A stretch of DNA of 64,000 bases from Lucifuga dentata (lineage: Eukaryota > Chordata > Actinopteri > Ophidiiformes > Bythitidae): NCBI GenBank assembly GCA_014773175.1, contig VXCM01000305.1, forward strand, positions 461,084-525,083, read 5' to 3'. Below the pieces are notes generated by a model. It was not told the DNA's origin. It saw only the letters and a list, made by a program, of their open reading frames with translations, and searched no databases. Positions within the stretch are counted from its first letter, which is position 1. Each line of letters begins with the position of its first letter. The position numbers and the translations under genes are program-made. Below are positions 23,807 to 33,603 of the stretch, piece by piece.

Positions 23807-24186
23807 CAGTGGGGTTCAAAACTCTGAGACCACATTGAAAATCTGTGATGTTTTCCATGTAAATGTGGAAATAATCAGAAAATCTGACATCACAAGAAGC
23901 TCTCTGGAACATTGTCAGATTATGCTGGGATAACTTGGCTCATCAGGTTTTGCACAAACTTGTGGAGTCCATGCCAGCTTGAGTGCATGCTGTCATTAGA
24001 GCAAAAGGAGGGGCATACCGAATATTAAGATATTCTGAAATTCATGTAAAATTTTCAAAGATTCAACTTTTCACTCAAATTGTTAAGATGATATTATCAT
24101 TTGTAATGGAAAATCTTTTGTTAAATTCAAAAAGAATGCAAAATAGAAGCATTTTCACAATGGTCTCAGACTTTTGGACCCCACTG
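23807..24186 (+). mobile_element. Tc1-like transposon, internally deleted 380-bp copy
   Basis: It starts CAGTGGGGTTCAAAACTCTG and ends with the inverted equivalent, CAGTGGGGTCCAAAAGTCTG when read from the other strand. GAGACCA follows in both, giving inverted repeats of about 26 bp plus further partial match. TA lies on each side (23805-23806 and 24187-24188), the Tc1/mariner target duplication. Inside, the plus strand reads CWDNLAHQVLHKLVESMP, then a stop, then VHAVIRAKGG, the recognisable C-terminus of Tc1-type transposases. The DNA-binding domain and the DDE catalytic core are missing, so this is a dead deletion derivative. Confidence 0.85.
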
Positions 24187-25860
24187 TATACACTCAGAAA
24201 ATTAGATTGCTATTGTTCTGGTTTGTTAATTAAAATCTGCCAAAATAAATTTTTATTTTAACTTAACATTAACAATTGAAAGAAAACAGAGCCTTTTTTC
24301 ACAGTTTTCATGAAACATATTGTGGCTTCTTATGTTATAAACACGTCACAAAAGGTTTTAGTAAAACAGATTCAGACTATGATCCATTTCTGTAGTTTTA
24401 CACAAAAAGTTTTATGCTCTAAACTCTTTTTAGTAAAAAATATTTAATAATTATTTTACATATATTGTTAAATTCATATCAGTTTGATTTTCTTACTATT
24501 TTACCAGTCAGCAAAGTTACTCTAACCTTGACCTGAATGTTTTAAAGAACTTAACAATAAGCAACGGTCTCAGAAGATTTGTTAGTGAGAATAGCAAACA
24601 TGAAGAAAAAAAAAAAAAAAAAAAAAATTTACATTTACTTGCTGAGCAAAAAAAAAAACAAAAACAAACAAAAGGTCTGCATTAGTGTTCAAGTCAGCAC
24701 ACCATCCTTTTTTCTTGAATTATAGATAATAAGACCTGCTGCCGTATTTAATTGTGTAGTAAAAATAAAGCAGACTCACTTTTGGGGCAATTTAATTTGA
24801 AATGCAATTCTTCAAGGTAGTGAGAGCAGCCAGAAGTCATGCAGAGAAAATAGTCTTAATTGTTTAATCCATATCCGTTATGCACCATATGGGAGAAATT
24901 ACAAGTGCTGTGTGATGGGATAAACTCTATAACTAAACAAATGTCTGAGGGGCAGTCAATACTAGTTTGTGGCTTTTAACATCAATTTGTCTCAGCTCTT
25001 CTCTCCTTGGACCAGCAAATAATATTTGTATGAATTAAAACCAAGGATTTTGGCTTTACTACTTATTTACTGTAACGAGTCTATAAAAATAAAAATGCTC
25101 AAAGCCCATTCACCTCTTAGAATGTATAAAACAAATGTTAAATGTGTTAGTTATGTGACCAAGTTTTTTTTTTTTTTTTTTTTTTTCAGATTAATTTTGA
25201 CATTATTTTAAGTAGTTGATATTGTATTTTGGAGATTTTCCATCAGGGCTTTCATTATAAAATAAACCATGATGAGATCAGTTAAAAGCGTGATTGACAA
25301 AAATTTGATTGATAATTGATATTAGAGTATGTGCTGGGAAATAACATTTAAGAGATCCCACATTGGTAGCTTTACAGATTTTTAAGTTTCCAGTTTGATT
25401 TTCCAGTTATGCTCATAATTTATTTATCTTTGCCTGTCTTACTGTTCATGCCCCATGCAGTCACTTTGGCTTTGTCTTCAGTAGGAATTTGTTCCCTGCT
25501 AATGGACATTATATCATTGTAATTTGAAAGTTTTTCTTCATTATGATTTATTCTAACCAAGTTAACATGTTCCATGAAAGGGTCATGATTACTTCACCAT
25601 TAATCATACTATAATTAGAGTCAATGGCTTAATTGTGACACAAAACCTCTATTTCCTGAAGGAATTAATAAAAGCACTGTCATTTTATTGTCAGAGCTGT
25701 AAAAAGTGTCTTGAGAATCTTCACCCTAAAACTGTTAGTGGCTAGATACTGGGCATAGTGAGTCTTATAGTATTAATTCATGAATCAGAGATTTTTACAT
25801 TTTAAGATGGCTTGATAAAAATTCTTCTAGCTCTTATGCTCATAAAGACCATGTAACACC
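24187..25860. other. Unique AT-rich DNA with homopolymers
   Basis: Poly(A) at 24606-24627, an AAAAC-type run near 24650-24672 and poly(T) at about 25164-25186. No gene; the 92-codon frame at 23983-24261 is partly the Tc1 remnant. Confidence 0.55.
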
Positions 25861-25878
25861 CCCNCCCCCCCCCCCCCA
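25858..25878. repeat. Poly(C) with N
   Basis: A C run interrupted by the single N at 25864, an unresolved homopolymer. Confidence 0.9.
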
Positions 25879-27150
25879 GGATTATGACAAAAATGTGTTA
25901 TTAAACTTAAAACAAGCTCTTTTTCTTAGTTCCGGAAAAACTTTAATTTTGAAGAAACATGATATATGTTTATATATGTCTGCCTATGTATCAAGCTTGG
26001 TTACTTAGTATGTTGGTTGCCTGGATACAACTTATGTACCTCTGTAAACCTTTCTCTAATGAAAAAGTAAAGAACAAAAGCTACAAGAAAGAAAGAGCCA
26101 CAAACAGGAACTGACCCTGTGCTATTAGTACAAAGGGAGCAGGCTATCGACAAATGCACTGACTCAACTGCATGGCATTTAAAACTGTGCAGAAGTGCAG
26201 AGAATAGTCTGGATGGAATGAAGGCTTTCAAATGGAGAAAAAGTCTAAAGTCAATCAGCAAATAAATACATAAAGACCACCCACACGTTAAGGCTTAAAT
26301 GTGAATTGATGACTGAGAAATATGTACTTGAAAGTGTTTTGTAAGATGTTGTGTGGTTAGCCATGAATTAACCCAACTTATTGTAAGACACTTCCAATGA
26401 AAGTGTGTCTGGCAAGTAAAAAAAAAAAAAAAAAAAANAAAAAAAAAAAAAAAAAAATCACATTAGTACCATAAATATATATTTTTTTGTTCTAATATAT
26501 AACTTAAGGCCACATCTTTCATTAGCACCTGTTTTCTGATTGTCAAACTTTATGTGAAAATGTTGTTTTATGGTCAACTCCTAAAAGTCATAGTTAGCTA
26601 CATATTGGTTGTATTGTGGTTGGTGCACAAGCTTTGGATGTTAACTTTAAGGCTTCCCATGCTCAAACTGACTGATTATAGCCAAAGCCCAAATACAGCT
26701 AAAGAAGTCAAGCTCATTGCAAAATAATATGTTACAAGACAGACAGAGATGCATCCCCATTGCACACGGGTGTTTTCACTTATTTTGGCTGCTTATCCTG
26801 CCTTTCAATGCTCCTCATAAGTTCCCGCTTCCCACTGGAAGTCATAATTACCACATGTCATGGATTCAAGTGCTCTTGGTCAATAAACAGCCACTTCTTT
26901 GTTGCAAATAAAAAGCTTGCAAGAGCTAACAGCACAAAAATATGTAATAACTAAAGCCTGTTTGATTCTTATTGGCTACTGGATTCTGACATGACTTCCC
27001 CACTTTCCGCTGTTGTGCTTTAATGACACATCCCTGAAACATCCCATCTTAACAACACAGGTTCATTGATAAATCTGAGGTGTTGATAACGACTGGTTTT
27101 TGGTTGTAATGTGCACACAATCCATAAATACAATACTTTTTGGCGGTACT
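25879..27150. other. Unique noncoding DNA with interrupted poly(A)
   Basis: Poly(A) of about 39 bases at 26419-26457 with N at 26438. The 86-codon minus frame (26001-26261) has no recognised domain. Confidence 0.5.
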
Positions 27151-27164
27151 TGAAGACCTCTACT

Positions 27165-27760
27165 CAGGACTGTGGGGTTGTGTATCAGTGCTTAATTTAT
27201 ATCTCAGTTATTCTTCCTCATAAGTATGGCATTTTTAATGTAGGACAGCTTCCACCATTAGGATTCTATATATGAACTCCTAGCTTAGCTCCACCCAGCT
27301 CAACCTGAAAAGAGTCTAATCAGCCAGAAAAACTGAAAACACCTGTGTGGGTGTGCAGCGCCTTTCTCCTGTTAGTTAAGTGGAACTGAAGGATACAAAA
27401 TTTGATTTAGCAATTCTCATTTTGCTTTTTATTTCCTATGAACTAAACCCCAGTATCTGTCCTTCAAATACAATATTACCAACAGCACCTTCCTCAACAG
27501 AACTGTGTGGGTTGTATGCATTGTGCATAAGTGCTATCTCAGTTCCTCTCTAATAAGTTTGTTGCATCTATAATGGTGGGACAACTTAAACCTGTATAAT
27601 TCTATTAAGTATATGATATTTTGTGACAGCAAACTATCAACATAATTCCAAAAACCATCGATCTGAAAAGAGCGTAATCAGCCAGAATAGCTGAAAATAC
27701 CTGTATGAGTGTGCAGGGCCTTTGCCCAATATCTACATCTGACTGAAGAATATACAGCAA
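27165..27760 (+). repeat. Imperfect tandem duplication, two copies of about 335-355 bp
   Basis: Unit 1 starts near 27168 and unit 2 near 27501. Shared blocks in order: CTGTG.GGGTTGT, ATCTCAGTT.CT, AATAAG/ATAAGT followed by TGGCAT/TTGCAT, GACAGCTT/GACAACTT, ATTCTAT, then GAAAAGAGYSTAATCAGCCAGAA, CTGAAAAYACCTGTRTGRGTGTGCAG and GGCCTTT/CGCCTTT. The end of unit 1 (AAATACAATA … CTGTG) also resembles sequence just before unit 1. The copies have diverged, so the event is old. No coding capacity is visible. Confidence 0.6.
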
Positions 27761-28563
27761 TGCTTTTTGCTTTTTTCCCCTGTTTGACCATACAAAATCA
27801 CAGAGTCTCCTGTTAAAACTCCACTCCAATTCTTTGGCCTCAGAAAGGGTTTCGTTTGACAGCAGCAGTCCTGGAAAGGTCACAGACATCAAGAAAATAG
27901 ACGGAATGAGCCAAGAGGATTTCAAGTTGTATTAATGAGGACCCCCTTTGCCAGCACCCGTCTTAGAGGTCAGGCCATCACCTAAAATGATAAAGATTTA
28001 TCATTGGGAGGCAAGGCTGGTCAAAGCACTCTCTTATCTCAGGCTTTGCCTTTTACTGCAGCAACCACTGTCAAGACTCTCACATGGATGAAAGACTTGG
28101 CTACTCTCCACTACTGTTGCAAACCTCTCGAAATATTCCTGATGATGGTAAATAATTCATCCGCTGTATTTTGTACTCTTTGAGAATTTCTGAGAGCAGG
28201 CAAGTATATAATGCTGTGCTCCCTACACAGGGAGACCCTAACTCAAAAATAGTGGCACATATATATGCAGTTAGTACTGCCTTAGATAATATAAGGATGA
28301 TGTTGAAAGAATAACTGCTTTTTTTTATTAACTGGAGTCTGCATGTTTCATATGCAATGATATATTCATCAGTTATCATGTTATGATATAAATTTTTCAC
28401 TGCAACACCATGGATCACAAAACAAAAAGTATATAATTTCACTGTGTTTCAGCATGTGAATGTAACATTTACATGTGAGACATACAATACATGAAAAAAG
28501 AATGACTGAGGAAAATTTAAACAAAATATGTATTGCGGCCATATACAGTAAATATTAAGAAGC
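27761..28563. other. Unique noncoding DNA
   Basis: The 113-codon minus frame (28101-28442) and 106-codon minus frame (27605-27925) lack domains and overlap the tandem repeat in part. No gene called. Confidence 0.45.
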
Positions 28564-28571
28564 GCTGTGAC
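28564..28571 (+). repeat. 8-bp target-site duplication, left (GCTGTGAC)
   Basis: Identical to 29671-29678 immediately outside the right end of the hAT element. Perfect identity argues that the insertion ends are correctly placed. Confidence 0.88.
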
Positions 28572-29670
28572 CAGAGGTGGGTAGTAATGCATTCCATTTA
28601 CTCCTTTTACTCCGTTACATTAATTTAAGTAACTTTTTTTTTTTTTTTCACAAAATTGTACTTTACTGAGTAGTTTTATTGCAGGATACTTTTAACTCAT
28701 ACTTGAGTATATTAATGAAGAAAAAAACACTTTTACTCCATTACATTTGGTCGCACTCTTTGCGTTACTTTTTTATTATTTGTGAGACATTGCTCCAATG
28801 CGATGAGTCAAAATCTCCGCTTTCTCCACTGCAACAAAAAAAGTGAAACCAACTGCTCCACTGTGTGTGTGTGAGAGAGCTTTGATCCAATCACATTCAG
28901 CATCCCATCATCTCCATGACAACGATGGGTTGACATGGCTTGATGGGTGGGCCGGCCGGTGTCTTTGCACTGCACAATATAATATTAAAATGAACTTAAA
29001 CTAAGCAAACACAAATTTTTTCTTTCATAATTTTCTTGGCGCTTAGACGAAAAATGGATTCTAAAAAGATTAAGGGTGGTGCAGAGAAACACCTGACAAT
29101 TACAGAGTTATTTACCCCAGGCATCACTGGCATTTTCATCTGGCCATCCCCCCTCCAACAGCTATAATGTCTTGCAGTCTTTGTCTAGCTAAAAAATGTG
29201 GACATTTCAGCTAACATGGAACTTGATGAAACGTGGTGGTAAGTTGCAACGTCAGCTACTTAACTAGCTGCTGGCTGCTAATGCTAACTCAAGTTTTCCT
29301 GTTCTAGTTTGAGTAAATTCATTAAGCTAGCTAACTGTCTTGGGGCCAGGCCAGAATTGTCATGATTTTTTATGTGGTAAATATTTGATTTATTACTGTC
29401 TACTGTTTCTTTATATGATATGATTTGGATTGTATTAGAAGGTACATATGGATACTGTGCATTTTTTCCCCTCAGACAAACACTTGTTGATTATTCAAAA
29501 GAATAACCTTGATCAAAGTTACTCACTACTAAAGTAATATTTTAAATAGATACTTTCTTACTCTCACTCAAGTAATTATTTTGGTGACTACTCTTACTTA
29601 TACTTGAGTCACTATTATCATAAAGTAACAATACTTTTACTTGAGTACAGTTTCTGGCTACTCTACTCTG
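28572..29670 (+). mobile_element. hAT-type DNA transposon, complete non-autonomous copy
   Basis: The ends are CAGAGGTGGGTAG (28572) and CTACTCTACTCTG (to 29670), inverted repeats matching at 10 of 13 positions. They are bounded by a perfect 8-bp direct repeat, GCTGTGAC, at 28564-28571 and 29671-29678. An 8-bp duplication and CAG...CTG ends are hallmarks of the hAT superfamily. Subterminal DNA is full of ACTTTTACTY and TACTTGAGT words on both sides, typical of transposase-binding regions. A short frame from ATG at 29054 (MDSKKIKGG … TITELFTPG) resembles the start of a hAT transposase but stops after about 38 codons; no catalytic or dimerisation domain remains. A related copy lies at 53795-55005. 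Confidence 0.9.
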
Positions 29671-29678
29671 GCTGTGAC
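29671..29678 (+). repeat. 8-bp target-site duplication, right (GCTGTGAC)
   Basis: Partner of 28564-28571. Confidence 0.88.
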
Positions 29679-30390
29679 TGGATCTTAATTTTTCAAAGAC
29701 TATATTGTATTTTATCTCATACTGCAGTAATTCGACAGCAGGAGCTCTGTTATAGAAACAAGCTGGCAGTACAACTTCACATGTATGGGTCATGTATGTA
29801 TGTATTTGTGTCTACCAAAGGATCCCTTTGATGTCAGAACAGCAGTGGCCCCAAAGAGAAAAACATTGTTGATATGCCATCCATGAATTCCTGTTATTTT
29901 ATTATTATTATTATTATTATTATTTTTAAGCTTTTTAAAGATTTGTCCTATATACTCCAGAATTTAGTGAAAGCTGCTTCTGAGAGAAATGCTAAAAGCA
30001 AAAACCACGTCTGCTGTTATTTCAACCACGGGGTGAATAACAGAAAATGATTAATAGACTTCCAGGCTGGTATATCCATAGCAAATTTAGCCTGGGAGCT
30101 TATGCATACTTGCAGTCATCTTCCCCTTGATTCAAACAGTATCATTCTTTTCTATTTATATTTTTTTTTAAATATTTGTCTCTATTGTCAATAAGAAACT
30201 AGCTGTAACCTATTGTGTAGTTTCAACTTTCAATAAGGTTTTCCTCAGCTTTCAACTGATACACATAGTTTTACTTTTTAAAGTCATTAGAATAAAAACA
30301 AAAAAATAAGATCACAGTTTAGAAGTTTTAAAGGTACTGAATGTGAGATACTTCATAGTTTGGGCAATTATGTCTTCTTTTAGGGGCAAT
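29679..30390. other. Unique noncoding DNA with (ATT)n
   Basis: An ATT microsatellite of about nine units lies at 29897-29922. Nothing gene-like. Confidence 0.5.
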
Positions 30391-30666
30391 CAGTGCTTGA
30401 AATGGGCTGGTACACACCGGTACACAGTACCAGGACCTCTGTGATTTTCATTTCAGAGTACCAAGACATGTTTGGGAGTATTGGAACCTCTCATAAATTT
30501 TCCATAATCTACTGCAGAACACAGAGGAAAGCAATCATACCAATTATACTAGTTAAAATTAAAGAAATAACAGCAAAGATTGCAGCCAGATTAATTAAAT
30601 CGGGGGACAGCGTATTTATATATGTGTAAACACTGGTCCAATCACGTATTTATATACCCCCACCCC
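30391..30666 (+). mobile_element. Possible hAT-like end running into the assembly gap
   Basis: CAGTGCTTGAAATGGGCTGG at 30391, followed by GGTACACACCGGTACACAGTACC, looks like the start of a hAT-type element (CAGTG start). The expected inverted partner would lie in or past the N gap and cannot be seen, so the call is weak. A short direct repeat, CGTATTTATATA, occurs just before the gap. Confidence 0.25.
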
Positions 30667-30983
30667 NNNNNNNNNNNNNNNNNNNNNNNNNNNNNNNNNN
30701 NNNNNNNNNNNNNNNNNNNNNNNNNNNNNNNNNNNNNNNNNNNNNNNNNNNNNNNNNNNNNNNNNNNNNNNNNNNNNNNNNNNNNNNNNNNNNNNNNNNN
30801 NNNNNNNNNNNNNNNNNNNNNNNNNNNNNNNNNNNNNNNNNNNNNNNNNNNNNNNNNNNNNNNNNNNNNNNNNNNNNNNNNNNNNNNNNNNNNNNNNNNN
30901 NNNNNNNNNNNNNNNNNNNNNNNNNNNNNNNNNNNNNNNNNNNNNNNNNNNNNNNNNNNNNNNNNNNNNNNNNNNNNNNNNNN
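30667..30983. other. Assembly gap, 317 N
   Basis: The only long gap in the window. It is bordered by C-rich sequence (CCCCACCCC on the left, CCCTCCCAGACC on the right), so the missing part is probably a GC-rich or repetitive tract. The long frames reported across it consist of N. Confidence 1.
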
Positions 30984-31074
30984 CCCTCCCAGACCTGGAC
31001 CCAGCCCCAACCTGACCCAATGACCAGCCACACAGGTAAAGGGAGTACTGGCACCTTTTTTGTCCACTTAAAGC

Positions 31075-31391
31075 ACTGAGGGCAACGCTCAGTGAGTTGC
31101 ACCATGACACAGTACCTAGGTTTGAATCTGACTGAGCTGTTTCTGTGTGGATTTCCCCATGTTCTTCTTGTGTCAGTGTGCCTTTCCTCCAGGTGCTTCA
31201 GTTGCCTCCCACAGTCCAAAGACATGCAGGTTAGGTGAACTGGATACTCTAAAACACCTGCAGGTGTGAATGTGAGTGTGAATGACTTTGTCCATGTGTT
31301 TTAGCTTTTTGATAGACTGGCAACCTTGACTGTCACCCCCTCACCCCTGCACAACATACGGTACAGGGTAAAGTGAAAGGATGGATGAAGG
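31075..31391 (+). mobile_element. tRNA-headed SINE-like repeat, longer copy
   Basis: The head contains GGTTTGAATCT at 31119-31129, a good match to the tRNA B box (GGTTCGAATCC) of a pol III promoter. The body then follows: TTTCTGTGTGGATTT, CCTCCCACAGTCCAAAG, ACATGCAGGTTAGGTGAACTGG, GTGTGAATGTGAGTGTGAATG, TTGATAGACTGGCAACC, ending in an AGGATGGATGAAGG tail. It matches 14258-14511 throughout the body, in the same orientation. The A box is degraded, so it is unlikely to be transcribed from its own promoter. Confidence 0.75.
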
Positions 31392-32068
31392 ATTTACAAT
31401 TCTAGATGAAATGTGTTGAGTTAAGCAGAAAGGCCCACAGATTCTAAGCACACAAACCTAACCGCCCACCAACACGTCTTACCTGCACAACAATGGCTGA
31501 CAATGGTGTGAGTCAGTAGCATCACAAAATATTTTATTAGGATGCCTAAAAATGTCCCTCTCATGCCAAAAAAAAAAAAAAAAAAAAAGCAAAATGACAA
31601 GCTACTAATTGTATGCTAAATACAGGTCAAGATGCCATTGTGGACAATGCCATAATTACACATTGATTTAGATAGATTTAGACTGGTAAAAGACAGCAGT
31701 TATGCATAATCAGTTGGAACATTTCTGTCACTGGTTTATTCACATTTGTACCTGAAATGTAGATTTTTCTCTCTCTCTCTTGATTGCTTGGTACACAAAT
31801 GAGCAATTATGGGAGAGCAGACCACACATTTTCTCATTGAGGGCATGTGTGTGTCTTATATCTAGCCCTGCTTATATCCTTCCTTAGTGTATGTCTTAAA
31901 GTACATATTGATAGAGGGATGATAAAGTTTTCTTCTTGGGGAAAATTCTTGACTGTGTGATGTTTCAGTGACCCTTTCTCAGTGATGACAGCTTCCCCTC
32001 ATGAGACCATGATTATGATTATGATTATGATAATGGAGCACATTCAATATACTTTTCAATGAAAGCTA
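31392..32068. other. Unique noncoding DNA with poly(A) and a GATTAT array
   Basis: Poly(A) at about 31568-31588 and four GATTAT units at 32009-32034. No gene recognised. Confidence 0.5.
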
Positions 32069-32161
32069 AGATCTTGTCAATAACAAGATCTAGAAATCAC
32101 ACAACTTTGTGTGATTTGTTGTGGCACAATCGCCACAACAAATCACAGAATCACAAAGTTT
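32069..32161. repeat. Two adjacent hairpins
   Basis: First: AGATCTTGT (32069-32077) pairs with ACAAGATCT (32083-32091) over a 5-base loop. Second: GTGATTTGTTGTGGC (32111-32125) is the exact reverse complement of 32132-32146 with a 6-base loop. It extends outward, since AACTTTGTG before it pairs with CACAAAGTT after it past a small bulge. The second stem could be a pre-miRNA-like fold or a relic of a fold-back element. Confidence 0.65.
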
Positions 32162-32218
32162 AGAATCTACTAACATTTAGAAAATGTGGATTTATCGTCA
32201 TTGACAGCTGAGTAGAAT

Positions 32219-32253
<35 letters not shown>

Positions 32254-33200
32254 AAGACTGATGTTATAAAAGCTGAGCTGACAAAGATTTGGCTGTGGTG
32301 TCTTCCAGTCCCCAACCATGTTTGTGTTGGAAATAGAGTTCAGCAGTGAGGAGCAGCCACTGCAGGCCACACCATCCGCTAAATGTTTAACTTTCCTAAA
32401 GGAGTCATTCAAAACAGGAACGGGAACTTGTCTATTGGGAAATACCTCCGGATTAGGGGGGCTGAAAGATTGAAAAAGTAATTTGAAAAATAATGGGCTT
32501 TTTAATGACTAAACCTATGGGACACCCAGATGTGCTCTTTGTTAATTTTCACTAGTGTAATGTAAAATTCCAACTGCTTAATTACTCTAGGACACACAAA
32601 GCAACTGGTTTTTAACGAAGCAATTATGGGAACAGCTTCTTCTACGTTGCACCACAGCTTCCATTCCCCATCCATCCGCTTCCTGATGAACTGCTATTTT
32701 TTGAAACAACTTTATCAAGCCTTTCATGTATTAAGCAATGACAGAAATTTTATATTTGTTTGGGCTCCTGAGACCACAAAGCATTTGAATATGGCCTAAT
32801 TCTCAATTTCTTACAGAATAAAGTAGCTTGAAATAAATGATTCATAAATAAAACCAATATTTACTCATAATCTCAGTTTTTTTGGGTTTTTTTTTCCTTC
32901 ACAGTGTTTCTTGTGAACTGGTAGATGAGGTTTCTCTCCACTCTGAAGCCAAAAATTTATAATAAAAAAAAAACAAACCCTTTATTATTTTTTTGAGAGT
33001 CATACAACAGAAAGAAAAAAGGTTTACATTTTGGAGTTTTACAGCTTCTAAAGACTGTCCTGTACAGAAGGTGGCAATGTTTGGCTTTGCTCCTCAATGT
33101 ATAGGTGTAGAAATATTGTTATGGAAAATTTGTTTTGACATTTGAGGCAATTTTTTTTCCTGAGATCAATAAAGGAAACTACCCAGGCAACATTAAATCC
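32162..33200. other. Unique noncoding DNA, poly(T) at 32223-32249
   Basis: Nothing gene-like. A TTTTCCTTCACAG acceptor-like string near 32892-32904 is followed by only a weak donor and is not called an exon. Confidence 0.5.
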
Positions 33201-33210
33201 CCTGCCCAAC

Positions 33211-33232
33211 ATNCCCCCCCCCCCCCCCCCCC
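33211..33232. repeat. Poly(C) beside N
   Basis: About 19 C following the N at 33213. Confidence 0.9.
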
Positions 33233-33567
33233 GGGAGTAGCAGAGGAACAGCTGTTGGTAAATATCATTACAATATTACATGCTTTATCGCTGCTTTAAT
33301 GGTGAAATATCAGATGTCCCGGCTCAAAAGACATTAACATTTAGAACAATCAATATAAGTTGCTCATTTTTATGAGAGACATTTTCCATCTGATAAAAGA
33401 ACTCACGAGGATGCCTGAGGTGTCACTCATTAACGAACATCGTAAAGTTCATTGTGATTTGTGGGTTTTTGGAGGGAATATTATCCTCGCATAGACTCGT
33501 CATGCTTTTAATCAGTCTCACATTACCTGAATTTACATTCATTTAGCAGAATATGAAGGAACCTTAT
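33233..33567. other. Unique noncoding DNA
   Basis: No gene. 33400-33540 is unique and less AT-rich, with no motif that decides a function. Confidence 0.4.
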
Positions 33568-33600
<33 letters not shown>

Positions 33601-33603
33601 CAC
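33568..33603. repeat. (CA)n microsatellite
   Basis: About 17 CA units with one AA interruption. Confidence 0.95.

Noticed and set aside
28101..28442. 113-codon minus-strand frame
   Set aside because: No recognisable motif, AT-rich composition, no supporting signals.
30616..31225. Frames of 133-191 codons across 30.6-31.2 kb
   Set aside because: They consist mainly of N from the assembly gap; the real parts are SINE-like sequence.
32892..32920. Possible second micro-exon after TTTTTCCTTCACAG
   Set aside because: The following GTAGATG donor is weak and there is no good branch point, so it is not better than chance.
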